From Ruegeria lacuscaerulensis (lineage in GTDB: Bacteria; Pseudomonadota; Alphaproteobacteria; Rhodobacterales; Rhodobacteraceae): 64,000 bases of DNA. Position 1 is the first letter of the stretch; every line of letters starts with the position of its first letter. Under the pieces are notes generated by a model. It saw only the letters and a program-made list of their open reading frames with translations. It was not told the origin of the DNA and searched no databases. Made by a program: the position numbers and the translations under genes. Positions 55,898 to 64,000 of the stretch are shown piece by piece. The stretch covers positions 1 through 64,000 of the forward strand of contig NZ_WQDY01000009.1 of the NCBI RefSeq assembly GCF_013033355.1, given 5' to 3'.

Positions 55898-57550
55898 TTA
55901 TCCAAACTGACCATGGCAAAACCAGCCCGCCGACATGGTGCCGCCGTGTCCGTAAAACAGCCACAGCCGCTCGCCCTGTTCGGTCACAACCACCCAGTAA
56001 TCGCGCACGCCGCTGCGCCAGTTAGGGTCATCCAGCCACCATTCCGGTGCGATCCGTTCCGGCCCGGTGGCTTGTGTCAGTTGCCAGTTTCGCCCGCGCC
56101 AGCGAAATGTGTCTGGCACGTCTGGGGTATCTGGAGCGGCTACTGGCTCGGGTTGCCACATCTGCAAGGGACGCGGACGCGGTGGTGCAGGCCAGTCTTG
56201 CGCGGGTTCGGACCACGCAGCAGCCAGCACCTGTGCGGTTTTCTCGGGGATATGCGAGGCCGCCGGGTGCCGCCTTGTGATCGCCTCCAGCCCGACCCGC
56301 GCACCTAGTTTTCCGATCAGGTCTTCGACAGCGGTGTTACCGTCCAATCGGTTGCGGGCGACGCGGCGCGCCTCGGCATGACCGGCCATGGTGCGGGCGT
56401 GGATGGGTTCCGTCTGCACCGCCTCAAGTCGTAGCATGTCGATGCCATAGCCCGCATCGATTTGGTCGATTTTCATCTCTAACAAAGGGCGAATGCGGTG
56501 TTTATCATAGGTTGGACGGGCCAGCCCGACCTCGATGATCTCAGCCGCCTGATCGGCGCGATGGGCTTCCAGCCGCAGAGTCCGCACCCCGCGCGCTTTC
56601 TCCTCTAGCTTGGTGCAGAGCGTTGGCAGAACGCGGTCGATGGCGGCCATCACATCCTCGGTCAGGCCGATCGGGTTGGGTAGGGTCATCCGCACCGCAA
56701 AGTGATGCGGCGGGCGGGCGGGGGAGACCGGCTCGGGCGCGCTGCCCATCGCCTGATCCAGCCGTAGCACCAGCCCCCGCCCAAATCGCCGCGCCAGCGA
56801 GGCACGCGGCTGCCCCAACAGATCGCCGATCCGGCGCAGACCCAGACGGTTCAGTTGTGCGACCACCTGATCCTCAAGCCGCAGCGCCGCGATGGGCAGG
56901 GGGCTGAGCGCGCCATAGGATTGCCCCGGCGCTGCGATCCGCGCGCCACTGCCCACAGCCACCACTTGCGGTGCGGCCCCGCCCTTGGTCCAGTGCCGCC
57001 GCTTGGTGGCGCGGGCGCGGGTGGCGCGAGCCTCTTGGCTGATGGCGTCGCCATTGCGGTCGGAGGTGGCCTGTTGCCCCGCGTAGCGCGCCAGCGCCCA
57101 GGCCGCGCCCAGCGTGTCGGCGATGCCCATCTGTACGCTCAGCCCCATATCTGCGCAGTCGGTTTCGATCACGTTCAACAACGCTTCTTCCCCGCCGAAC
57201 AGATGCGCGCAGCCTGACAGATCCACGATCAGGCCGTCGGGGGCTTCTTCGGCAACCCATGGGCTGAACTTGCCCACCCACCGGCGCAGGGCGGTCAGAA
57301 ACGCAGCCTCGGCCGGGGCGTTGCGGGGGCGTGTCACCAGATTGGCGCACATGGCATGGGCATCGCGCACTGGTTGGCCCACGCGCAACCCGGCGGTCTG
57401 CGCCGTGGCGTTCAGCGATGTGATCACCTGCATGTTCGACTGCTCGGTCACCACAGCCAAAGGCCCATCCTGCAGCCCCCGCGCAGCGCGGATCAGCCGT
57501 TCAGCCCCCAGACGAGGAAACCAGAGTGAAAGTATTCGGCGTTTTGGCAT
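55898..57550 (-). CDS. imuB: ImuB, Y-family polymerase-like mutagenesis protein
   Basis: A 550-residue protein of the ImuB group. N-terminus RRILSLWFPRLGAERL replaces the catalytic acidic motif of true Y-family polymerases, and VDLSGCAHLFGGEEAL is typical of ImuB. It has no polymerase activity of its own but bridges DnaE2 and the beta clamp in SOS mutagenesis. A LexA box lies 16 nt before the start. The usual imuA partner is not adjacent, and dnaE2 is 3.2 kb away on the same strand. Confidence 0.9.
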   Translation of the reverse strand: MPKRRILSLWFPRLGAERLIRAARGLQDGPLAVVTEQSNMQVITSLNATAQTAGLRVGQPVRDAHAMCANLVTRPRNAPAEAAFLTALRRWVGKFSPWVAEEAPDGLIVDLSGCAHLFGGEEALLNVIETDCADMGLSVQMGIADTLGAAWALARYAGQQATSDRNGDAISQEARATRARATKRRHWTKGGAAPQVVAVGSGARIAAPGQSYGALSPLPIAALRLEDQVVAQLNRLGLRRIGDLLGQPRASLARRFGRGLVLRLDQAMGSAPEPVSPARPPHHFAVRMTLPNPIGLTEDVMAAIDRVLPTLCTKLEEKARGVRTLRLEAHRADQAAEIIEVGLARPTYDKHRIRPLLEMKIDQIDAGYGIDMLRLEAVQTEPIHARTMAGHAEARRVARNRLDGNTAVEDLIGKLGARVGLEAITRRHPAASHIPEKTAQVLAAAWSEPAQDWPAPPRPRPLQMWQPEPVAAPDTPDVPDTFRWRGRNWQLTQATGPERIAPEWWLDDPNWRSGVRDYWVVVTEQGERLWLFYGHGGTMSAGWFCHGQFG

Positions 57551-57566
57551 CGGCAGACATCAAAAT

Positions 57567-57581
57567 GTTCCCATTTTGTTC
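57567..57581. promoter_or_regulatory. LexA (SOS) box of imuB
   Basis: GTTC-CCATTTT-GTTC is a perfect alphaproteobacterial LexA site (GTTC-N7-GTTC), 16 nt upstream of the imuB start. Confidence 0.85.
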
Positions 57582-57611
57582 TTACCGTAGAATCGTCTGC
57601 CGAGTCCACGC

Positions 57612-57899
57612 CTAGCCGCAGGTCAGGCGCTGAATGATCCCGGTCTCATCTACAAACACATTCAACCGGTCGATCCGGTAATCCTGTGTGGCAATGCCGT
57701 CGGGCCCCAGAACGCGGGACCGTTCAGGCAATTGGGCCTGAATGGTCGAGACAGGTTGACCGATAGAATTGGCAAAGGGCTCACCCAGACAAAACGCCAG
57801 ATCAACCGGCGCAGGTTCGGGCGACAGGGGCGCGTCCTCGGGCGCGGGTGTCTGGGTGCAGGCGACCAGCAAGGCCAGCGTGGGGATAAAACGGTACAT
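57612..57899 (-). CDS. I78-family protease-inhibitor-like lipoprotein
   Basis: About 95 residues. The signal ends at a lipobox-like cysteine (LALLVACTQ). The mature part matches the I78 peptidase inhibitor pattern: Cys in DLAFCLGEPFA, GQPVSTIQAQLPE, and the end YRIDRLNVFVDETGIIQRLTCG. These inhibit serine proteases in the periplasm. I chose ATG at 57899; 57920 is in frame. It lies between imuB and adhC, unrelated to them. Confidence 0.75.
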   Translation of the reverse strand: MYRFIPTLALLVACTQTPAPEDAPLSPEPAPVDLAFCLGEPFANSIGQPVSTIQAQLPERSRVLGPDGIATQDYRIDRLNVFVDETGIIQRLTCG

Positions 57900-58028
57900 T
57901 GGCGTTCCTTTTTCCGGCAATGTCGTTTCTGCAATATCAGATGTTTAACAAACCTGTCACCAAAGCGCAGTTGAAAACCTCCTGCGATTGCCGCAGGGTC
58001 GGGGCAAAGAAGACAGGGAGACAACGAT

Positions 58029-59141
58029 ATGCGTACCCGTGCCGCCGTCGCCGTTCAGGCGGGCAAACCTTTGGAAGTGATGGATGTGAACCTTGAAGGC
58101 CCCAAAGCGGGTGAGGTTCTGGTGGAAATCAAGGCCACCGGCATTTGCCACACCGATGAATTCACCCTGTCGGGTGCCGACCCCGAGGGGCTGTTCCCCG
58201 CGATTCTGGGCCATGAAGGCGCAGGCGTCGTGGTTGAGGTCGGCCCAGGCGTCACCAGCCTGAAGCCAGGCGACCACGTGATTCCGCTTTACACCCCCGA
58301 ATGCCGCGAGTGTGAATACTGTCTGCATCCCAAGACCAACCTGTGTCAGGCGATCCGTGAAACGCAGGGACAGGGCCTGATGCCTGATGGCACCTCGCGC
58401 TTTTCGACCCTGGATGGTGATCCGATCCTGCACTATATGGGCTGCTCGACCTTCGCCAACCACACGGTTCTGCCCGAGATCGCGCTGGCCAAGGTGCGTG
58501 AGGACGCGCCCTTCGACAAGATCTGCTATATCGGCTGCGGTGTGACCACCGGTATCGGCGCTGTCATAAACACTGCCAAGGTGGAAATCGGCAGCCGTGC
58601 CATCGTATTCGGTCTGGGCGGCATTGGTCTGAACGTGATTCAGGGCCTGCGTCTGGCTGGGGCCGATCAGATTGTTGGCGTTGACCTGAACCCGGCCAAG
58701 GTCGAGATGGCGACCAAGTTCGGTATGACCAATTTTGTGAATCCGGCCGAGGTTGAAGGCGATCTGGTTCCTTATCTGGTCAACCTGACCAAAGGCGGCG
58801 GCGATTACACCTTTGACGCCACCGGCAATGTGGGCGTAATGCGCGCTGCGCTGGAGTCGGCGCATAAGGGCTGGGGTGAGTCGATCATCATCGGCGTGGC
58901 ACCTGCGGGGGCCGAGATCTCGACCCGTCCATTCCAGCTGGTCACGGGCCGCTCGTGGCGCGGGACGGCCTTTGGTGGCGCGCGGGGCCGGACCGATGTG
59001 CCGAAAATTGTCGACTGGTACATGGAAGGCAAGATCGAGATCGACCCGATGATCACCCACACCATGGGTCTGGACGACATCAACCACGGTTTCGACCTGA
59101 TGCATAAGGGCGAAAGCATCCGCTCGGTTGTGGTCTACTAA
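58029..59141 (+). CDS. frmA: S-(hydroxymethyl)glutathione dehydrogenase (class III ADH)
   Basis: The 370-residue zinc enzyme oxidises S-hydroxymethylglutathione in formaldehyde detoxification. [14 protein letters not shown] and [15 protein letters not shown] carry catalytic-zinc ligands, [15 protein letters not shown] the structural-zinc cysteines, and [19 protein letters not shown] the NAD site. Length and sequence are those of class III. GGGAGA precedes the ATG. A terminator follows. No gene for the S-formylglutathione hydrolase is adjacent. Confidence 0.94.
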   Translation: MRTRAAVAVQAGKPLEVMDVNLEGPKAGEVLVEIKATGICHTDEFTLSGADPEGLFPAILGHEGAGVVVEVGPGVTSLKPGDHVIPLYTPECRECEYCLHPKTNLCQAIRETQGQGLMPDGTSRFSTLDGDPILHYMGCSTFANHTVLPEIALAKVREDAPFDKICYIGCGVTTGIGAVINTAKVEIGSRAIVFGLGGIGLNVIQGLRLAGADQIVGVDLNPAKVEMATKFGMTNFVNPAEVEGDLVPYLVNLTKGGGDYTFDATGNVGVMRAALESAHKGWGESIIIGVAPAGAEISTRPFQLVTGRSWRGTAFGGARGRTDVPKIVDWYMEGKIEIDPMITHTMGLDDINHGFDLMHKGESIRSVVVY

Positions 59142-59164
59142 GGCCCTGAACCTGCGATTTTGAG

Positions 59165-59195
59165 GACGGCGCGCTGTGAACGGCGCGTCGTTTTT
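59165..59195 (+). terminator. Terminator after frmA
   Basis: GACGGCGCGC and GGCGCGTCG form an imperfect GC stem followed by TTTTT, 23 nt past the frmA stop. Confidence 0.7.
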
Positions 59196-60132
59196 ATTTG
59201 CCGGGACGGCTTGCGCCTGTGTCGGACCGGGGCGAGCGGACCCTCAGAACCGGGGTATTGACCGACGAGGTGTTCGCCCGGCTTTCGCGCCAGACCACAT
59301 AGACGCCTGAGGCGATGATGATGCTGGCCCCAACGGCGACCCAGCCATCGGGCCGCTCGTTGAAAAAGACCATGCCGAACAATGTAGCCCAGATGATCTG
59401 ACTGTATTGGCTGGGGGCGACCACGCCTGCAGGCGCGGCGCGATAGGCAAGGATGATCAGGTGTTGGGCGATGACCGAAAACACGCCCACCAGCGCCATC
59501 ATCGCCAGATGCAGCAGCGAGGGTGGTTGGTAAACAGCGGGCTGCATCAAGCTCATGACCACAATGGCCAGCAGCATCGGATAAAGGATCAGTACGGCCG
59601 AGCGTTCCTCATTCCCGATCTTGCGTACCAAAACAGACCCTAACGCGCTGGAAAACGCCGCAGTGAGGGCCGCGAGATGGCCCAGAGTTATATCCGTGGC
59701 ACCGGGGCGCAGGACGATCAGAACTCCGATCAGGCCACAGCCGACGGCGGCCCAACGCTGTGCGCGCACGACTTCCCCCAGGATCGGGATCGACAGGACT
59801 GTGACGAACAGAGGGAAGGCGAATAACAGCGAGTAGACCTCGGCCAGCGGCAGCGCCGAGAAAGCGTAGAAGGCGCAGACCATGGATGTCACCATCAGGG
59901 CCGAGCGCAGCAGGACTAGCCACGGATGATGTGGTCGGAAATTGCCCGTTGTCCGGTCGGTCAGGATCGTCACCGCCATTGGCACAAAGGAAAACAGCGT
60001 TGCGAAAAAAATGATCTGCATCACCGAATAGGTGCTACCCAGCACTTTGATCAGCACATCGTGGCTCGCAAAAACGGCAAAGCCCGCAAACGCATAGCCA
60101 AGCCCCCGAAGGGTGGTGTTCTGAGTGCTCAT
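59194..60132 (-). CDS. EamA-family (DMT) membrane transporter
   Basis: A 312-residue ten-helix transporter with two EamA repeats (GYAFAGFAVFASHDVLIKVLG, LAEVYSLLFAFPLFVTVL). Substrate unknown. Same family as the gene at 12027. Convergent with frmA. Confidence 0.85.
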   Translation of the reverse strand: MSTQNTTLRGLGYAFAGFAVFASHDVLIKVLGSTYSVMQIIFFATLFSFVPMAVTILTDRTTGNFRPHHPWLVLLRSALMVTSMVCAFYAFSALPLAEVYSLLFAFPLFVTVLSIPILGEVVRAQRWAAVGCGLIGVLIVLRPGATDITLGHLAALTAAFSSALGSVLVRKIGNEERSAVLILYPMLLAIVVMSLMQPAVYQPPSLLHLAMMALVGVFSVIAQHLIILAYRAAPAGVVAPSQYSQIIWATLFGMVFFNERPDGWVAVGASIIIASGVYVVWRESRANTSSVNTPVLRVRSPRSDTGASRPGK

Positions 60133-60266
60133 GAGGCGGCCTCGGGTGATGTGTCGGTGTAGGGGCGCAGCGCATTGGGGCTGTCGTACCCCTGAGTAAA
60201 CCCATTTGGCCGACCCGCATAGCCCCTATTTTACCGCTAACATGGCAAAACCGCCATGTCCTGGGA

Positions 60267-60680
60267 TCAACGCAGGATGGGAGGGGCGTCTTTGGGTTGG
60301 CGTGCAGATTGCACACCGGCCTTCATCCCCACACCGATCCGCCGGGCCAGAGCAACCCAAGGAGTCGCGGTTTCAGACGGCAAGGTCTGGATTGCGACCT
60401 CTTCGAACAGGTCCAGCCAATGCGCGAACATGTCGGGCTGCACGTCGGGCCGTTCAATATGGACCCGCTGCGGATTGCCGTCATAGCTGCGCTCATACAG
60501 GATGGCGTTGCGCCAGAAGGCGGCGATCTTTTCCTCATGCGTGGACCAGTCTTGGACATGTGGGTTGAAGACCGGTCCTAGCACCGCGTCCTCGCGCACG
60601 CGGGCGTAAAAGGCGGCGACCTGAGCATTGATCTGATCTGGGGTCGCGGGAAAGCGCGGCGGCAGCGTGGGGCGGGTCAT
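60267..60680 (-). CDS. Group III truncated haemoglobin
   Basis: A 137-residue globin. B-helix Tyr in AAFYARVREDAVLGPVF, the CD region HVQDWSTHEEKIAAFW, proximal His in QRVHIERPDVQP, and Trp in FAHWLDLFEEVA fit trHbIII. Such globins bind O2 or NO; the exact role is uncertain. ATG at 60680 chosen; the frame extends into the dnaE2 end but that part is not globin-like. It follows dnaE2 by 47 nt on the same strand. Confidence 0.82.
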   Translation of the reverse strand: MTRPTLPPRFPATPDQINAQVAAFYARVREDAVLGPVFNPHVQDWSTHEEKIAAFWRNAILYERSYDGNPQRVHIERPDVQPDMFAHWLDLFEEVAIQTLPSETATPWVALARRIGVGMKAGVQSARQPKDAPPILR

Positions 60681-60727
60681 GTTTGGTCCGTTTTCGACTC
60701 TGTTCTGGGCGATACCCGGTTTGGGCG

Positions 60728-63646
60728 TCACGCAACAGGTGTGGTTTTGTCGCGCGGCTCGGGCGTCAGCAGATGCCGGATCAGGGCCACTGGATGCGCC
60801 TTGAGGCTGAGGCGGGTGGCCACGTAATCTTCGACTACCTGCTCGCCTAGCGTCATCTGTGGCAGATAGGCTGCGGGCTCGTCCATCGCCTCGCCCTCCA
60901 GATCCTGCGAGAACAGCGGCAAGGGCTTCGCGGTGGCAATCGCTTTGGCCTGCCACAACGCCTCGCGCCTTGTCAGATCGCAGGCGGAGAAGGCATCGGC
61001 CTCAGCCAACCGTTCGATTACCGAGGGGCCAAGTCCGGCACGACGCCACACATCATCCACCTGATGGTAGCCATTACCGCGCGCGGCGGTCAGCCAGCTG
61101 GCATCTTCCTCGCTCAGGCCCTTGATCTGGCGGAACCCCAGCCGCAGAGCCAACCCGCCGTGACCGTCGGGTTCCATCACATTGTCCCAGAAACTGGCAT
61201 TGATACAGACGGGGCGCACCTGAACCCCATGTTCACGCGCATCGCGCACGATCTGCGCTGGGGCATAGAACCCCATGGGCTGTGAATTCAGCAGCGCGCA
61301 GGCGAAAATCCCCGGATGGTGGCATTTGATCCAGGCCGAGGCATAGACTAGCAGCGCAAAGCTGGCCGCGTGACTTTCGGGGAAACCGTAAGAGCCGAAG
61401 CCTTCGATCTGCGAAAAACAGCGTTCGGCGAAATCCTGTTCATAGCCGTTCCGCTCCATCCCGCGCAGGAACAAGGACCGGAATTCGCTGACATTACCAT
61501 GTTTCTTGAACGTCGCCAGCGACCGCCGCAGCCGGTCCGCCTGTTCGGGGGTGAAGCCCGCGCCGACGATGGCGATCTGCATCGCCTGTTCCTGAAACAG
61601 CGGCACGCCCAGCGTTTTGCCCAGCACCTCACCCAGCGCGTCCGAGGGGAAGCTGACCTCCTCTTCGCCATTCCGGCGGCGGATGTACGGGTGGACCATG
61701 TCGCCCTGAATGGGGCCGGGGCGGATGATGGCGACCTCGATCACCAGATCATAGAAATTGCGCGGACGCATTCGTGGCAGAAAGTTCATCTGCGCGCGCG
61801 ATTCCACCTGAAACACCCCGACCGAGTCCGCCTTGCACAGCATGTCATACACTGCCGGATCCTCGGGCGGCAGGGTGGCAAGGGTATAGCCCGTCTGATG
61901 GTGCTGGGTGATCAAATCGAACGCCTTGCGGATACAAGTCAGCATCCCAAGGCTGAGGACATCGACCTTCAGAATACCAAGACTGTCGATATCGTCCTTG
62001 TCCCAGCAGATGACTGTGCGGTCCTCCATCGTGGCGTTTTCGATGGGGACGAGTTCGTCCAACCGCCCCTCGGTGATGATGAATCCGCCGACGTGTTGCG
62101 AGAGGTGGCGGGGGAAGCCGTCGATCTCATAAACCAATGTTAGAGTCTGTTTTAAGCGGCGATCTTCGGGATCAAGGCCGATTTCGCGCATCCGTTCCGC
62201 CTCGAGCCCCTTGGCCGAGAAGAACCCCCATAGCTGTGAGGACAGAGCCGAGATCGTGTCTTCGGTCAGGCCCATCGCCCGCCCGACCTCGCGGATGGCG
62301 CGCTTGCCGCGATAGTGGATCACGGTGGCGCAGAGGCCCGCGCGGTGGCGGCCATAGCGGTCATAGATGTGCTGAATCACCTCTTCGCGGCGTTCATGTT
62401 CGAAATCGACGTCTATGTCGGGGGGTTCGTCCCGCGCCTCGGAGACGAAGCGTTCGAACACCATCGTGCCCAGCTCGGGGCTGACCTCGGTGATGCCGAG
62501 GCAGTAGCAGACGACGGAGTTGGCTGCCGAGCCGCGCCCCTGACACAGGATATCGCGGGATCGGGCGAAGGTGACGATGTCACGGACGGTCAGGAAATAG
62601 GGTTCATATTTCAGCTTGCCGATCAGGGTCAGTTCATGCGCCAGCATCTTTTTGGCTTTTTCCGAGGCTCCTGCCGGATACCGCCATTTCAGCCCCTCAT
62701 GCGCCAAACGGTGCAGGCGTTGGGTCGGGGTTTCCTGGTCACTGCCCTCGCTGGGGTATTCGTAACGCAGCTCATCCAGCGAGAATTGCAACTGTTCGCT
62801 GAGCATATGGGCGCGGGTGACAGCGCCTTCATGGCCTTTGAAAATGCGCAGCATCTCGGATTCCGAACGCAGGCGCTGCTCTCCATTGGCCAGAGCGTCG
62901 CGGCCCAGATCGTCGACCTTGCGGCGCAGTCGGATGGCGGTCAGCACATCGGCCAGTTTGCGACGGGTACCATGGTGCATCATCGGCGCAGCGCTGGCGA
63001 GGGTGGGAAGGTTGAGTTGCTTTGATTCAGTCTCTAATAAAATGAAATATTCACTGTCTGCGCCATCATACCGAGGATGCATCAACAGATGCATCCGCCC
63101 GGCAAAGCGGCGCGTCAGCTGTTGCGCCTGTGTCCGCCAAGCACTCGCGCCGCCCTGCGACCGGGTCGCTTGTGGCCAGAGCAGCAGGTGCAGACCGTCA
63201 GAGAATTCCAACAGGTCGGACAGGTGCAGGATGCAGTCGCCTTTTTCCGCACGCAGGCGGCCTTTCGACAGGATACGGCACAGGTTGCCCCAGCCCTGCC
63301 GGTTCAGGGGCAGGGCGGTGACGGTGGGCGCGTCGGTGAAGATCAATCGCGCAGCAGGGATCAGGCGTGGCACGGCGTGGATCGGGTAGGAGGGCGGTTT
63401 GGGAATGTGATCGGGGCAGGGCGGGCCGATGGGCGTGTTCTGCCCTTCCCATTCGATACGTTCGCGCACCTTTCGGGCAATCTCGCGCGCCTGGGTATGG
63501 GCACGCACGATCCCGGCGACCGAGTTGTCATCGACAATCGCGATGGCGGGCAGACCAAGTGTGACGGCACGCTGCATATACTCCTCGGGGTGCGAGGCCC
63601 CGGTGAGAAAGGTGAAATTCGACGTGATCGACAATTCGGCATACAT
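60728..63646 (-). CDS. dnaE2: Error-prone DNA polymerase III alpha subunit, short form
   Basis: A 972-residue DnaE2. The N-terminal PHP domain (AELSITSNFTFLTGASHPEEY) is followed by the pol III core: catalytic Asp region DEPPDIDVDFEHERR, QGRGSAANSVVCYCLGIT, KVDVLSLGMLTCI. DnaE2 does translesion synthesis with ImuB. The protein ends at LSLKAHPVALIRHLL plus 15 residues, where other DnaE2 proteins continue for about 100 residues with an OB-fold domain. A near-perfect LexA box lies 16 nt before the start. Confidence 0.9.
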   Translation of the reverse strand: MYAELSITSNFTFLTGASHPEEYMQRAVTLGLPAIAIVDDNSVAGIVRAHTQAREIARKVRERIEWEGQNTPIGPPCPDHIPKPPSYPIHAVPRLIPAARLIFTDAPTVTALPLNRQGWGNLCRILSKGRLRAEKGDCILHLSDLLEFSDGLHLLLWPQATRSQGGASAWRTQAQQLTRRFAGRMHLLMHPRYDGADSEYFILLETESKQLNLPTLASAAPMMHHGTRRKLADVLTAIRLRRKVDDLGRDALANGEQRLRSESEMLRIFKGHEGAVTRAHMLSEQLQFSLDELRYEYPSEGSDQETPTQRLHRLAHEGLKWRYPAGASEKAKKMLAHELTLIGKLKYEPYFLTVRDIVTFARSRDILCQGRGSAANSVVCYCLGITEVSPELGTMVFERFVSEARDEPPDIDVDFEHERREEVIQHIYDRYGRHRAGLCATVIHYRGKRAIREVGRAMGLTEDTISALSSQLWGFFSAKGLEAERMREIGLDPEDRRLKQTLTLVYEIDGFPRHLSQHVGGFIITEGRLDELVPIENATMEDRTVICWDKDDIDSLGILKVDVLSLGMLTCIRKAFDLITQHHQTGYTLATLPPEDPAVYDMLCKADSVGVFQVESRAQMNFLPRMRPRNFYDLVIEVAIIRPGPIQGDMVHPYIRRRNGEEEVSFPSDALGEVLGKTLGVPLFQEQAMQIAIVGAGFTPEQADRLRRSLATFKKHGNVSEFRSLFLRGMERNGYEQDFAERCFSQIEGFGSYGFPESHAASFALLVYASAWIKCHHPGIFACALLNSQPMGFYAPAQIVRDAREHGVQVRPVCINASFWDNVMEPDGHGGLALRLGFRQIKGLSEEDASWLTAARGNGYHQVDDVWRRAGLGPSVIERLAEADAFSACDLTRREALWQAKAIATAKPLPLFSQDLEGEAMDEPAAYLPQMTLGEQVVEDYVATRLSLKAHPVALIRHLLTPEPRDKTTPVA

Positions 63647-63662
63647 GGCGATTCCACATTAT

Positions 63663-63677
63663 ATTCACCTTTTGTTC
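63663..63677. promoter_or_regulatory. LexA (SOS) box of dnaE2
   Basis: ATTC-ACCTTTT-GTTC matches GTTC-N7-GTTC with one mismatch. Its spacing to the dnaE2 start is the same (16 nt) as for imuB. Confidence 0.7.
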
Positions 63678-63756
63678 TTTTTCGAGTCCTTTGCGCAGGA
63701 AACGGGTCGCTTGCAGTGTCCCCTCTGGGCAGGGTGGCAGAAAAAGGAGACCCGAG

Positions 63757-64000
63757 ATGTTCAAGATCACAGCATTGCCCACCCGCCAAGTCCGCGCGCT
63801 TCAGGCCGGAGGGCCGGACGCATATGGCGCCTCTCCCGAGCGCGCCGTTTCCGAAGGTGCGGGCAATCCATGCCGCCATTGCCTGCAGAACATTCCGGAA
63901 GGAAAAGAGATGCTGATATTGGCGCATCGCCCTTTTTCAGAGACACAACCCTACGCGGAAACGGGTCCGATCTTTCTGTGTGCCGCCCCGTGTGAACAGT
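63757..64000 (+). CDS. DUF1203 domain protein, N-terminal part
   Basis: The first 81 codons of a gene cut by the window edge. AAAAGGAGA precedes the ATG. The segment FKITALPTRQVRALQAGG, the Cys-x2-Cys in NPCRHCLQNIPEGKEMLIL and AETGPIFLC match the start of DUF1203 proteins. Function unknown. It is divergent from dnaE2, so the LexA box lies between them and could affect both. Confidence 0.72.
   Translation, partial: MFKITALPTRQVRALQAGGPDAYGASPERAVSEGAGNPCRHCLQNIPEGKEMLILAHRPFSETQPYAETGPIFLCAAPCEQ

Noticed and set aside
60681..60956. Longer start for the truncated haemoglobin
   Set aside because: The extra N-terminal residues fall within dnaE2 and do not look like globin; the ATG at 60680 gives the usual length.
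61370..62143. 257-residue antisense frame within dnaE2
   Set aside because: Shadow of a confident polymerase gene.
1..64000. CRISPR arrays, phage genes, toxin-antitoxin or other defence genes
   Set aside because: No spaced repeats, phage structural genes, nuclease-type or toxin motifs were seen.

Overview
The window reads as chromosomal DNA of a marine alphaproteobacterium of the Rhodobacterales (Roseobacter group, Ruegeria/Phaeobacter-like). The evidence is a GC-rich backbone, a petABC cytochrome bc1 operon, a Rhodobacter-type porin, RibH2 under an FMN riboswitch, a CobO-type adenosyltransferase, and the split imuB/dnaE2 mutagenesis genes with alphaproteobacterial LexA boxes (GTTC-N7-GTTC). 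The taxonomic call is inference from gene content and sequence character; no database search was run.

Region 1 (1-9.75 kb): a visibly AT-richer, decaying glycan-modification island. It holds an FkbM methyltransferase fragment, a full FkbM methyltransferase, a second SAM methyltransferase, a 1064-residue MptE-like/GT4 glycosyltransferase fusion, a UDP-glucuronate decarboxylase-like gene with a probable 1-base frameshift at its 5' end, and a frameshifted glycosyltransferase. A near-identical 39-nt direct repeat lies at both edges (18-56 and 9684-9722), the right copy abutting an IS transposase remnant.

Region 2 (9.75-22.4 kb): core genes. These are a Tat-exported PhoD-like phosphatase, cobO, an EamA transporter, an HD hydrolase overlapping aroC, ribH2 behind an FMN riboswitch, a PaiB-like gene, a c-type cytochrome, petA-petB-petC, mtaB-dapF, and tRNA-Lys(TTT) with a recognisable promoter.

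Region 3 (22.4-46.3 kb): a large exopolysaccharide locus. An orphan ATP-grasp-like gene follows the tRNA. Next comes a nucleotide-sugar module (SAF-type oxidoreductase, UXS-like epimerase, UDP-glucose dehydrogenase, RmlC-like epimerase, RfbF-like cytidylyltransferase) with a glycosyltransferase. The polymer machinery is an ExoQ-like polymerase, Wzx-like flippase, ExoY-like initiating transferase, ExoF-like export protein, ExoP/Wzc-like co-polymerase kinase, WecG/TagA transferase, sulfotransferase, two GT2 enzymes and a Tat-exported GH9-type glycanase. The simplest reading is a Wzx/Wzy-type acidic, possibly sulfated exopolysaccharide.

Region 4 (46.3-64 kb): a compact exported protein-ExbB-ExbD-ExbD-TonB operon, the porin, a leftward operon (FAD amine oxidase-like, chalcone-isomerase-like, MFS, two DUF3833) divergent from an SDR gene with paired TGATCC-N18 promoter candidates, imuB, an I78-type inhibitor lipoprotein, class III alcohol dehydrogenase, an EamA transporter, a truncated haemoglobin, a dnaE2 that seems to lack its C-terminal OB domain, and the start of a DUF1203 gene cut by the window edge. 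No CRISPR array, rRNA, prophage or intact insertion sequence was seen.
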